A program made the position numbers and the translations under genes. The notes beneath the pieces are model-generated. The model was not told the DNA's origin and made no database searches. It saw only the letters and a list, made by a program, of their open reading frames with translations. Shown piece by piece: positions 54,308 to 62,425 of a DNA stretch of 64,000 nt (positions are counted from its first letter, which is position 1; each line of letters opens with the position of its first letter). This stretch comes from Alphaproteobacteria bacterium. Lineage in GTDB: Bacteria; Pseudomonadota; Alphaproteobacteria; Caulobacterales; Parvularculaceae. Location: positions 496,001-560,000 of the forward strand of contig WGLS01000001.1 of assembly GCA_016125455.1 (NCBI GenBank). Reading direction: 5' to 3'.

Positions 54308-55747
54308 ATGACTGAGACGGCGGCGATCGCCATCGCGGAGAGTTCAATGGGCAAGCTGTTCCCTGCATTCCAGAAGCTGGAAGGTCGCCGCGTCGTTATT
54401 GTTGGCGGCGGCGACCTTGCCGCGAGGAAGGCGCGCCTTGTGGCGGCGCCGGATGTCGACCTGCGTCTGGTGTGGACCTGCTTTTCGCCGGCGGTCGTCG
54501 AGGAGTGGGCAGGCCGCGCAACAATGATCGACCGATCGCCTGTCGCCAGCGACTTCGATGGCGCCGCCCTTGCTTTTGTCGCGCTCGATGACGAGCTCGA
54601 AGCCGCCAGGTTCGGCGCGATGGCTCAGAGTGCGGGCGTTCCGGTGAACGTCGTGGACCGTCCCGAGATTTCCGACTTTTTCACACCGTCGATCGTTGAT
54701 CGGGGCGACGTTGTCGTCGCCATTTCGACGACCGGCGCCGCGCCCGCGCTCGCCAAGCGGTTGCGGGCGCAGATAGAAACCCTCTTGCCGCGACGGCTCG
54801 GCGCTCTGGCGGATTTCGCGAAATCCTTCCGCGGGGCGGTCTCCGGCACGCTCGCGCCGGACCGCCGGCGCGCCTTCTGGGAGCGCGTTTTCGCTGGAGA
54901 TATCGCCGCGACCTTCCTGGCGGGCGACGAAGCAACGGCGCGTGAGCGGATGATAACATCCCTGAACGCGCCCGACGCGCCGCCCCGCGGCGTTGTCCAC
55001 ATCGTTGGCGCCGGCCCGGGCGATCCGGAGCTTCTGACATTGCGGGCGCTTCGCCTCATTCAGGAGGCGGACGTCATTCTCTATGACCGGCTCGTAGGCG
55101 AGGGCATCCTTGATCTCGCCCGCCGCGACGCCGACCGGATCTTCGTGGGCAAGGCGAAGGCAGACCATGCCGCGCCGCAGGACGATATCAATGAACGGAT
55201 GGTCGCGCTTGCCGGCGCGGGCAAGATCGTCGTGCGGCTGAAAGGCGGCGATCCCTTTGTCTTCGGGCGCGGCGGCGAGGAGCTTGAAGCGCTCAAGGCC
55301 GCCGGCGTCGATTGCCATGTGACGCCCGGCATAACGGCTGCGCTCGGATGCGCGGCAAGCGCTGGCGCGCCATTGACCCATCGCGACTTCGCCCAGGCCG
55401 TCACGTTCGTGACCGGCCACGCGAAAGGCGACGCCGAGCCAGACCTCGACTGGCGGAGCCTCGCCGCCCTGCGCCAGACGCTCGTCGTCTATATGGGCGT
55501 TGAAACGGCGCCGCGCATATCGCAGCGCCTGGTTGAGGCCGGGATGAATGCCGAAACGCCGGTCGCCGTGATCGAAAACGGGACGCGCGACGACGAAAAA
55601 ATCCTTACCGGGACGATAGCGGGTCTTGGCGACTTGGTCTCGACGGGCGACATCGCGGGGCCGGCCTTACTCGTCATCGGCGAGACCGCAGCATTCGCCC
55701 GGCCAACATTCACGCGCGACGTCGCGCGTGAGAGGCGTTCCGCATGA
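54308..55747 (+). CDS. cysG: Siroheme synthase (multifunctional CysG)
   Basis: 479 residues with the three activities in one chain. The N-terminal half is the NAD-dependent precorrin-2 dehydrogenase/ferrochelatase (VVIVGGGDLAARKARLV, VNVVDRPEISDFFTPSIVDRG). The C-terminal half is the SAM-dependent uroporphyrinogen III methyltransferase (VHIVGAGPGDPELLTLRALRLIQEAD, LKGGDPFVFGRGGEE, CHVTPGITAALG). It makes the siroheme of CysI. It is the first gene of the operon; the next start overlaps its stop by 4 bases. Confidence 0.96.
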   Translation: MTETAAIAIAESSMGKLFPAFQKLEGRRVVIVGGGDLAARKARLVAAPDVDLRLVWTCFSPAVVEEWAGRATMIDRSPVASDFDGAALAFVALDDELEAARFGAMAQSAGVPVNVVDRPEISDFFTPSIVDRGDVVVAISTTGAAPALAKRLRAQIETLLPRRLGALADFAKSFRGAVSGTLAPDRRRAFWERVFAGDIAATFLAGDEATARERMITSLNAPDAPPRGVVHIVGAGPGDPELLTLRALRLIQEADVILYDRLVGEGILDLARRDADRIFVGKAKADHAAPQDDINERMVALAGAGKIVVRLKGGDPFVFGRGGEELEALKAAGVDCHVTPGITAALGCAASAGAPLTHRDFAQAVTFVTGHAKGDAEPDLDWRSLAALRQTLVVYMGVETAPRISQRLVEAGMNAETPVAVIENGTRDDEKILTGTIAGLGDLVSTGDIAGPALLVIGETAAFARPTFTRDVARERRSA

Positions 55748-56028
55748 AGGTCGTTACGGCCAACCTCCTTTGCGACGGACGCGTCGCGTACCTGGCGAGT
55801 GACGGCGCCTGGACCGATCGGGCGGAGAATGCGGTCCGTCTTGACGGCGAGGACGCGGACGCGGCGCTTTTCGCTGCGGCCTCTCGCGCTGGCGAAGTTG
55901 CAGATGCCTACCTCGTTGAGGTGGACGAAGCGGGGCGGCCGGTCGGTCGCGAGGGCCTGCGCGAGCGAATCCGGAATTCGGGTCCGACTGGGCGAACCGA
56001 CCTCGGCAAGCAGGCGGCGCGAACATGA
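55744..56028 (+). CDS. DUF2849 domain protein (sulfur operon)
   Basis: 94 residues, no membrane segment. It begins MKVVTANLLCDGRVAYLASDG and matches DUF2849, a small protein that in alphaproteobacteria lies between cysG and cysI. The function is unknown. It overlaps cysG by 4 bases and the glutathione transferase gene by 4 bases (both ATGA), so it is translated as part of the operon. Confidence 0.88.
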   Translation: MKVVTANLLCDGRVAYLASDGAWTDRAENAVRLDGEDADAALFAAASRAGEVADAYLVEVDEAGRPVGREGLRERIRNSGPTGRTDLGKQAART

Positions 56029-56639
56029 CAGGCAGGCTGACGATCTACGGCGACCGCATAAGCGGCAATTGCCTGAAGGTGAAGTGGGTTGCGCGCCACG
56101 CCGGCGTCAATTTTGACTGGATCGACGTTTCGGTCGCGATGGGCGAGACGCAAACGGATGAATTCCGGCAACTCAATCCATTCGGGCAGGCGCCGGTCGT
56201 CGTGTTTCCTGATGGTCGCTCCCTCGCCCAGTCGAATGCGATCATCTTCGCGATTGCGGACATGTCGTCTTCCCGCCTAATCCCGCTCGACGGATTTGCG
56301 CGCGCCGAGATGCTCGCCTGGATGTTCTGGGAGCAATACAGCCACGAGCCGGCGATCGCGGTGCGGCGGTACCGGAAGGCCATTCTTCGACGGACCGACG
56401 CGGAGCTCGATCCGGCGCTGCTTGAAAAGGGCGAGCGCGCGCTGACGCATCTTGAGCAAACCTTTCGCGGCCCATTCCTGCTTGGCGAGGAAGCGAGTCT
56501 CGCCGACGTCGCGATTGTCGCCTACACGCGCGTCGCTGATGAAGGCGGGTTCGATCTTGCTTCCCGGCCGCGCACCCGTGCGTGGATTTCCCGCGTTGAG
56601 CGCGCATTCGACATTCCGGAAACGGAGGGTCGCGCCTGA
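56025..56639 (+). CDS. Glutathione S-transferase family protein within the cys operon
   Basis: 204 residues. The thioredoxin-like N-terminal domain starts MTGRLTIYGDRISGNCLKVKWVA (catalytic Ser or Cys near residue 13-15), with the glutathione-binding LNPFGQAPVVVF and SLAQSNAI. The C-terminal helical domain has ERALTHLEQTFRGPFLLGEEASLADVAIVAYTRV. Overlaps of 4 bases with the upstream gene and one base with cysI show it is read with them. A transferase at this place is unusual for cys operons, so its role is open; it could handle sulfide- or sulfite-derived thiol chemistry. Confidence 0.88.
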   Translation: MTGRLTIYGDRISGNCLKVKWVARHAGVNFDWIDVSVAMGETQTDEFRQLNPFGQAPVVVFPDGRSLAQSNAIIFAIADMSSSRLIPLDGFARAEMLAWMFWEQYSHEPAIAVRRYRKAILRRTDAELDPALLEKGERALTHLEQTFRGPFLLGEEASLADVAIVAYTRVADEGGFDLASRPRTRAWISRVERAFDIPETEGRA

Positions 56640-58297
56640 TGTACCGCTATGATGAATTCGACGCCGCGATCGTCAAGGATCGCGTCCGGCAATTCCGTGG
56701 CCAGGTCGCGCGGCGTCTGTCGGGCGAATTGACCGAGGACCAGTTCAAGCCACTTAGGCTGATGAACGGCCTCTACCTGCAGCTGCACGCCTATATGCTC
56801 CGCGTCGCTGTTCCCTATGGCGTTCTGTCATCCCGGCAGCTGCGCAGGCTGGCGCATGTTGCGCGCGCCTATGACAAAGGTTACGCGCACGTCACGACCC
56901 GGCAAAACGTCCAGTTCAACTGGCCCGCGCTGATTGATGCGCCCGCCATTCTCGACGCGCTGGCCGATGTCGAGATGCACGCCATCCAGACCTCGGGAAA
57001 TTGCATTCGCAACGTTACGACCGACCAGTACGCCGGCGCCGCCTCGGACGAACTTGAAGACCCGCGCGTCTGGTGCGAGGTCATTCGTCAGTGGTCGACT
57101 TTTCATCCCGAGTTTTCATTCCTCCCACGGAAGTTCAAGATCGCCGTGACCGCCGCGACGCGCGACCGCGCAGCGATCGCGGTGCACGACATCGGCCTCA
57201 GGTTGATCGAACGCGACGGCGACGTCGGGTTTCAGGTTCTGGTCGGCGGCGGGCTGGGACGCACGCCCTTTATCGGTTTGCAGATCAAGGAGTTCCTTCC
57301 AAGGCAATCGCTGCTCTCCTATCTGGAAGCGATCCTTCGCGTCTACAATCTGGCCGGTCGGCGGGACAACAAGTACAAGGCGCGAATCAAGATCCTTGTC
57401 GACGCGCTCGGCATCGACGCATTTCGTGAAAAGGTTGAGGCGGAATGGGCTGAAATCAATGGCGACGGCATTGATCTTCCGCAAGCGGAGGTCGACCGCA
57501 TCAAAGCCTATTTTGCGCCGCCGGCGTTTGAGGCGCTGCCTGATGACGATGCGGGCGTCGAAAGCCTTGCGGCGTCGGACCCCCGCTTTGCGCAATGGCT
57601 TGCCGTCAATGTGGCGAACCACAAGGCCCCGGGTTACCGCATCGTCAATATCTCCCTGAAGGACCCCGACGCGCCCCCCGGCGATATTTCGGCCGATCAA
57701 ATGGACGCGGTCGCAAAGCTCGCCGAGCAATACTCGTTTGACGAAGCGCGCACGACCCACGAACAAAACCTCGTGCTGCCGCACGTGGCTTTGCGGGACC
57801 TGCCGAAGGTCTGGCGCGGCCTCGATGCCGCGGGACTGTCGCAATCAAATGTCGATCTTGCGAGCGATATCATCGCCTGCCCGGGGCTTGACTACTGCAG
57901 CCTCGCCAACACCCGGTCCATTCCGATTGCCCAAAGGATCGCCCGCGACGTCCGGGCGGTCGGCGACGAAAATGAGCTTGGCGAAATCGGGATAAAGATA
58001 TCAGGCTGCATCAACGCCTGCGGCCATCACCACGTTGGCCATATCGGCATTCTAGGCGTCGACAAGAAAGGCGAGGAATTCTACCAGATACTCCTCGGCG
58101 GATCGGCGTCGGATGACGCGAGCCTCGGGACTATCAGCGGGCGCGCCCTTTCGGCCGATGAGACGGTCGCCGCCGTTCGACGCATTTTCAATCGGTACAA
58201 GGAAGAGCGTAACGACGGCGAGCGGTTTATCGACGCGTATCGCCGTCTTGGCGACAAACCCTTCAAGGAGGCGATTTATGGCGATGTTCAGGCTTGA
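56639..58297 (+). CDS. cysI: Nitrite/sulfite reductase, hemoprotein beta-type (CysI)
   Basis: 552 residues. Duplicated reductase fold. The siroheme/[4Fe-4S] ligands are C414-x5-C420 (ACPGLDYCSLA) and C457-x3-C461 (SGCINACGHH). The ferredoxin-like NCIRNVTTDQYAGA sits in the first half. It reduces sulfite to sulfide, with electrons from ferredoxin or a flavoprotein. No cysJ is nearby. The start overlaps the transferase stop by one base; DUF934 overlaps the end by 20 bases. A nitrite role cannot be excluded, but the cysH neighbour favours sulfite. Confidence 0.95.
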   Translation: MYRYDEFDAAIVKDRVRQFRGQVARRLSGELTEDQFKPLRLMNGLYLQLHAYMLRVAVPYGVLSSRQLRRLAHVARAYDKGYAHVTTRQNVQFNWPALIDAPAILDALADVEMHAIQTSGNCIRNVTTDQYAGAASDELEDPRVWCEVIRQWSTFHPEFSFLPRKFKIAVTAATRDRAAIAVHDIGLRLIERDGDVGFQVLVGGGLGRTPFIGLQIKEFLPRQSLLSYLEAILRVYNLAGRRDNKYKARIKILVDALGIDAFREKVEAEWAEINGDGIDLPQAEVDRIKAYFAPPAFEALPDDDAGVESLAASDPRFAQWLAVNVANHKAPGYRIVNISLKDPDAPPGDISADQMDAVAKLAEQYSFDEARTTHEQNLVLPHVALRDLPKVWRGLDAAGLSQSNVDLASDIIACPGLDYCSLANTRSIPIAQRIARDVRAVGDENELGEIGIKISGCINACGHHHVGHIGILGVDKKGEEFYQILLGGSASDDASLGTISGRALSADETVAAVRRIFNRYKEERNDGERFIDAYRRLGDKPFKEAIYGDVQA

Positions 58298-58769
58298 TCC
58301 CTGGGCGAAAGCGGCCCGATGCGACGACGCTGCTTTCCGTGAGGTAGAACTTGCCGATTTCGATCCTTTCGCCGCGCGCGACGAGAGCGTTGCCGTGATC
58401 ATCGGCAATGATGCGGATCTCGTCGCCATGACCGAAATCTTGCGCGCGCGCCTTCGATCGGTCGATGCGGTCATTCTTCAGTTTCCGGATTTCCGGGACG
58501 GACGGGCGTACAGCCAGGCGCGGCTCCTGCGCCAACGGATCGGGTTCGAGGGCGACATCATCGCCCGCGGCGACGTATTGCGCGATCAGGCGCTGTTGAT
58601 GGCCCGTTGCGGGTTCACAATTGTCGAAACCGATCGGTCCTGCGCCGCGGATCTCGCTGAAAGCCTTCTCGAATTTTCGGCCTTCTATCAGCGCGCGAGC
58701 GACGGGCAGGAACCTGTCTGGTCGCTGCGTCATGAACGATCCGCGCAATCCGGACGCGCGGCCGCCTGA
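58278..58769 (+). CDS. DUF934 family protein (sulfur operon)
   Basis: 163 residues. Family signature: FPDFRDGRAYSQARLLRQR and GDVLRDQALLMARCGF. The protein is always found next to cysI and cysH in alphaproteobacteria and some other bacteria but its activity is unknown; an oxidoreductase accessory role was proposed. The ribosome site AAGGAGG is 6 bases before ATG 58278, so translation begins inside cysI by 20 bases, giving tight coupling. Confidence 0.9.
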   Translation: MAMFRLDPWAKAARCDDAAFREVELADFDPFAARDESVAVIIGNDADLVAMTEILRARLRSVDAVILQFPDFRDGRAYSQARLLRQRIGFEGDIIARGDVLRDQALLMARCGFTIVETDRSCAADLAESLLEFSAFYQRASDGQEPVWSLRHERSAQSGRAAA

Positions 58770-58820
58770 GGCGCTGTTGTCCGCAAGATGACCGCTTGAT
58801 GTTGATTTGGAGTTTCGGCA

Positions 58821-59603
58821 ATGGGATTAGCGGCAATCAAGACGGATGATCCGCTAACTGATGACGCGCCAGATTCGGCTTTCGCCGCTGCGCATGCGGC
58901 GCGACTGAACCAGGGCGCGGCGGCTATTGATGCGATTATGAGCGACCTGTCGTTCGATGAGCGGGTCGAGCGGACGCACCGGGTTCTACGCGGCGCAGCG
59001 GATGCTTTCCGGGGAAAGCTGGCGATTGTTTCATCTTTCGGCGCGGAGTCGGCGGTGCTGCTGCACCTTGCGGCGTCGGTCGCGCCGGACACGCCGGTCA
59101 TCTTTCTTAATACCGGAAAGCACTTCGCCCAAACCCTCAGCTATCGGAAGAAACTCGCGGCGGAATTTGGCCTGGCCGATGTCCGCGATATCAGGCCTGA
59201 CGTCGCAACGCTGTCGCGCGCCGACCCGCGCGGCGATCTGTGGCGCCGGGATCCCGATGCGTGCTGCGCGATCCGGAAGGTGCGCCCTTTGAGCGAGGCG
59301 CTCGACGGTTTCGACGCGTGGATTAGCGGCAGGAAGCGCTTTCAGGGCGGGCTTCGCGGCGCGTTGCCGGTCTTCGAGGCCTCCAAAGGAGCGGTCAAGG
59401 TCAACCCGTTGGCGGCTTGGACGATGGACGACATCGAAACCTACGGCGTTCGCTTTCGACTGCCGGCGCATCCCCTGGTCGAGCAGGGCTTTGCGTCAAT
59501 CGGGTGCTGGCCGTGCACCAAACCCGTCGAGGCGGGAGCGCGCGCGCGCTCCGGTCGCTGGCGCGGATCCGAAAAGACCGAATGCGGCATCCACCAGATC
59601 TGA
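58821..59603 (+). CDS. cysH: Adenylylsulfate reductase, CysH family (thioredoxin-dependent)
   Basis: 260 residues. The PP-loop core is IVSSFGAESAVLLHLAA (residues 69-85) and the catalytic tail is ECGIHQI with Cys255. Four extra cysteines, C148-C149 (DACCAIRK) and C229-x2-C232 (GCWPCTKP), form the [4Fe-4S] ligand set that marks APS reductases, not PAPS reductases. So sulfate is probably reduced as APS, without a PAPS step. It lies 51 bases behind DUF934 and ends the cys operon. Confidence 0.94.
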   Translation: MGLAAIKTDDPLTDDAPDSAFAAAHAARLNQGAAAIDAIMSDLSFDERVERTHRVLRGAADAFRGKLAIVSSFGAESAVLLHLAASVAPDTPVIFLNTGKHFAQTLSYRKKLAAEFGLADVRDIRPDVATLSRADPRGDLWRRDPDACCAIRKVRPLSEALDGFDAWISGRKRFQGGLRGALPVFEASKGAVKVNPLAAWTMDDIETYGVRFRLPAHPLVEQGFASIGCWPCTKPVEAGARARSGRWRGSEKTECGIHQI

Positions 59604-59610
59604 GGCCCGG

Positions 59611-60504
59611 TCAGGCTTTCGCGAGGAAACTGACAATCCGCTCCCGGACATCCGGCTCGTCGAGCATGGGTGCGTGCCCAACGTTTGCAGCCTCGACATA
59701 CTCGAAGCCCGGGCGCATCGCGCGCATTCGGTCGACGATCGCCGGCGACAGGAGATCGCTGATGGCGCCGCGAACCAGAAGCGAGGGCGCAGCCGCAAGG
59801 GCTTTCCAGCCCGGCGACAGGTCGGGGGCGGCGCCAATCTCGGCCAGCGCGCGGGAAATGTTCTGGTCGTAGTCGAGCGTCCATGCCCCGCTTTGCGTGC
59901 GCCGAAAGGTCCTCTCGGTCATCGCGTCCCAGAATGCCTCGTCCGCCTCCGGAAACGCGACGTCATTCACGGCGCGTATGGAGGCTTTCGCCTCGTCGAA
60001 GGAAAGCTCGGCGGACGCCGATGAGCCGGTCGACGCCCGCGTCGCCATGTAGGACATGATCCGCGCAATGCCCTCGGGCGCCAGTTCCGGACCAATGTCG
60101 TTAATGACGGCGGCGCGAATTCTGCCGGCGTCCTGCTCGGCGATCAGCATCGTCGTTATCCCGCCAAGCGATGTCCCGATGAACGCCGCGGCGTCGATCC
60201 GCAGCTTGTCGAGGAGCGCGATTACATCGTCGCGATACTGGGCGGGGTGGTATCCGCGATAGTCAGCGTACGATGATCGGCCCCGCCCGCGAAGCGAAAC
60301 GGCGCGCACGTCGTGGCCTTCTTGCGCCAGGATTGTCGCGATTGAGGCAAAGTCTCGTTCGTTGCGGGTCAGTCCCGGGAGGCAGAAGACCGGAAGGCCG
60401 CCGCCGGCGTCGCGCCGCGCCCGCCGCTTCGCGTGCAGCGTGACGCCGGTTGCAAGCTGGTGGAATTCGTCCTCGACCAAAATGTCATCCATTCGTTCCG
60501 CCAT
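59611..60504 (-). CDS. Alpha/beta hydrolase
   Basis: 297 residues. The nucleophile elbow is FIGTSLGGITTM (Ser112), the oxyanion region VFCLPGLTRNERDF, and the late His is in ANVGHAPMLDEPD. The fold is complete; substrate unknown, with similarity to esterase, lactonase or haloperoxidase-like hydrolases. ATG 60504 has GAGGGG 8 bases before it. It converges on cysH (gap of 7 bases) and is divergent from the TPR/oxygenase gene. Confidence 0.9.
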   Translation of the reverse strand: MAERMDDILVEDEFHQLATGVTLHAKRRARRDAGGGLPVFCLPGLTRNERDFASIATILAQEGHDVRAVSLRGRGRSSYADYRGYHPAQYRDDVIALLDKLRIDAAAFIGTSLGGITTMLIAEQDAGRIRAAVINDIGPELAPEGIARIMSYMATRASTGSSASAELSFDEAKASIRAVNDVAFPEADEAFWDAMTERTFRRTQSGAWTLDYDQNISRALAEIGAAPDLSPGWKALAAAPSLLVRGAISDLLSPAIVDRMRAMRPGFEYVEAANVGHAPMLDEPDVRERIVSFLAKA

Positions 60505-60675
60505 CGAAATTTCCCCTCGACCGTCCGCCTGCGCGTCTTGTTCAAGCGACGAACCCACCTAACTGCGTCGATCGGCGAGGCCAAGCATCGCTTACTTGCG
60601 TCGGTCAGGCTGCGTCGGCATTTTCCCCGGCCAAAGCAGTTTCCGGATTTCGCGCCAGAGGGACGCCGTCGCGCC

Positions 60676-62079
60676 ATGTCAGTTCTCAACGCCATGACAA
60701 TGGACGCCCAGCGGCTTCGCGCCGACGGGCGCCATGCAGAGGCGGTGGACCTCTTGCACGAGGTCATGCGCCGTGCGCCGCCCGAGAACGTCGCGGTCAT
60801 GCACAACTATGCCGCCGCCCTTGGCGATGCAGGCCGGAACGAAGAGGCCGTCGACGTGCTGCGGGGCGCTTTCGCGAAAGGTCTCGCCGCCCCGGAAAGC
60901 CATCTTGTCTTTGGCCGCGTCCTTGCCGCGACTGGCGCGTTCGAAGAGGCGGAAGCCGCATTCGAGCGCATTCTCGCCATCCGGCCATCCGACAGCCAGG
61001 CCCACAGGGAGCTTGCACAGCTCGCCTGGATGCGCACCGGCGATCGCGAAGCGGCGCTGCGGCGGATCGATGCCGCCGTCGCGGCCCATCCGGACGACCT
61101 GGGCCTTGCAACCTCCCGCGCCCAGGTCTTCGGCCAGACCGGCGATCCCGAAACCCAATATCGCCTGCTGAAGGACATTGCCGATGCGCACCCGGGCGAT
61201 CCTGTCGCCGCGCAGCTTGCCAGCATCGCGGCGCTTGACGTCGGGGACTTAGCAGCCGCGCTGGACCTAGGCGGCCGGGCCGCGCGCAGCCGCCCGGACG
61301 ACGCCGGCGCGGTCAACGCGCATATCTCCGCGCTGCTGGCCGTTGGCGACGCCGCGGGCGCGGCGCGCGAGGCGGAGACTATGCTTGGCAAGATGCCGCT
61401 CAACCAGATGTTCCTCGCGCACCTCGCGACCGCATGGCGCCTTCTTGGCGATGAGCGCTACCACGTTCTTTACGATTACGACGCGTTCGTGTTCGCCGGG
61501 TCGCTCGAAGCGCCGAAGGGTTGGGCGTCGCTTGATGGTTATCTGTCGGATCTGCGCGAGGGGCTTGAACAGGCGCACAAGTTCGTCACGCACCCGTTCA
61601 ACCAGTCGGTTCGCCATGGCAGCCAGGCGCCGTCGATCGATGGCGCTTCGCATCCGGCGCTTCGAGCCTACAAGGAAGCGGCGGCGCCGGTCGTTCGCGC
61701 CTATCTTGCGCGCCTTGCGCCCGGCGGGGATCCGCTGCGCCGGCGCACGCTCGCGTCGTTCAGGTTCTATAGTCTGTGGTCCATCAAACTTCCGACGAAT
61801 GGTTTCCATGTGAACCATGTCCATCCACAGGGATGGCTGTCTTCAGCGTGCCATGTGCGGCCGGCGGCGCCCGACCCGGAAAATGACAAGGCCGGATGGC
61901 TGAAATTCGGCGAGCCGGGGATCAAGACCGCGCCGGCGCTCGGGCCTGAGCGCTACCATCGGCCGGAAGCCGGCGTGCTGGCGCTGTTCCCCTCCTATAT
62001 GTGGCACGGCACGGTGCCGTTCGGGACCGGCGAGCCGCGCCTCACAATCGCCGCGGATATTGTCCCCTCAGCGACCTGA
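60676..62079 (+). CDS. TPR protein with C-terminal 2OG-Fe(II) oxygenase-like domain
   Basis: 467 residues. The first about 250 residues are TPR repeats (MRRAPPENVAVMHNYAAALGDAGRNEEAVDVL and similar helices). The C-terminal domain (about 330-467) has HVNHVHPQGWLSSACHVRP, then GVLALFPSYMWHGTVPFGTG and RLTIAADIVP: His/Asp-type metal and 2-oxoglutarate (Arg) residues of the 2OG-FeII_Oxy_5 group. The substrate is unknown; it may hydroxylate a protein or secondary metabolite. ATG 60676 lacks a strong site; MTMDAQ (60694) is the alternative. TonB receptor follows on the same strand. Confidence 0.88.
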   Translation: MSVLNAMTMDAQRLRADGRHAEAVDLLHEVMRRAPPENVAVMHNYAAALGDAGRNEEAVDVLRGAFAKGLAAPESHLVFGRVLAATGAFEEAEAAFERILAIRPSDSQAHRELAQLAWMRTGDREAALRRIDAAVAAHPDDLGLATSRAQVFGQTGDPETQYRLLKDIADAHPGDPVAAQLASIAALDVGDLAAALDLGGRAARSRPDDAGAVNAHISALLAVGDAAGAAREAETMLGKMPLNQMFLAHLATAWRLLGDERYHVLYDYDAFVFAGSLEAPKGWASLDGYLSDLREGLEQAHKFVTHPFNQSVRHGSQAPSIDGASHPALRAYKEAAAPVVRAYLARLAPGGDPLRRRTLASFRFYSLWSIKLPTNGFHVNHVHPQGWLSSACHVRPAAPDPENDKAGWLKFGEPGIKTAPALGPERYHRPEAGVLALFPSYMWHGTVPFGTGEPRLTIAADIVPSAT

Positions 62080-62189
62080 ACGGGGTCTGCGACCACTCGG
62101 GGCGATGAAATGACGCGAGCCGCCGATGCAGCTTTGTTGCGATGCGGCGTCGCCTCCCCAACAGGTTGAGCCGCCAAGATTAATCTCGC

Positions 62190-62205
62190 CTTAACCATGG
62201 TTAAG
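62190..62205. promoter_or_regulatory. Perfect 16-base palindrome upstream of the TonB receptor, operator candidate
   Basis: CTTAACCATGGTTAAG is its own reverse complement. It lies 220 bases ahead of the receptor start and would suit a dimeric repressor. Confidence 0.55.
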
Positions 62206-62341
62206 AAGGGGTGAACAAATTTGTGTTCGTTAGGTCACAGTCGTGACGAGAGTATGACACGCGGCTGCTTGATTGTTGACGATACATAGATAGCGACCCT
62301 AGCGTCCGCTCAGCCGGCAGATCGCGTCGGCGATCGCCGTA

Positions 62342-62365
62342 CCTTTTGGGCTCCTGCCGAAAAGG
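62342..62365 (+). other. Leader hairpin in the TonB receptor 5' region
   Basis: CCTTTT-G-GGC-TCCT-GCC-G-AAAAGG pairs over nine base pairs with one G-G mismatch and a tetraloop TCCT. A run of G follows (62366-62370). It lies about 60 bases before the ATG. Confidence 0.5.
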
Positions 62366-62425
62366 GGGGGCGTCCCGCTCGTGCGTAGCAACGGGCGGCA
62401 ACTCGTTAACTCGGAGGGAAATCCT

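Larger units (their letters stand above)
62080..62425. other. 346-base leader region before the TonB receptor gene
   Basis: No gene is supported. It holds a perfect 16-base palindrome (62190-62205), the inverted repeat GTCAC-AGTC-GTGAC (62234-62247), the 12-base palindrome CGGCGATCGCCG (62328-62339) and a hairpin (62342-62365), and ends in GGAGGG (62413-62418), 7 bases before the receptor ATG. The hairpin sits within the probable 5' untranslated RNA. Confidence 0.7.

Noticed and set aside
56639-58297. Assimilatory nitrite reductase (nirB/nirA) reading of the reductase
   Set aside because: The siroheme fold is shared, but the neighbours cysG, DUF934 and cysH indicate sulfite reduction.
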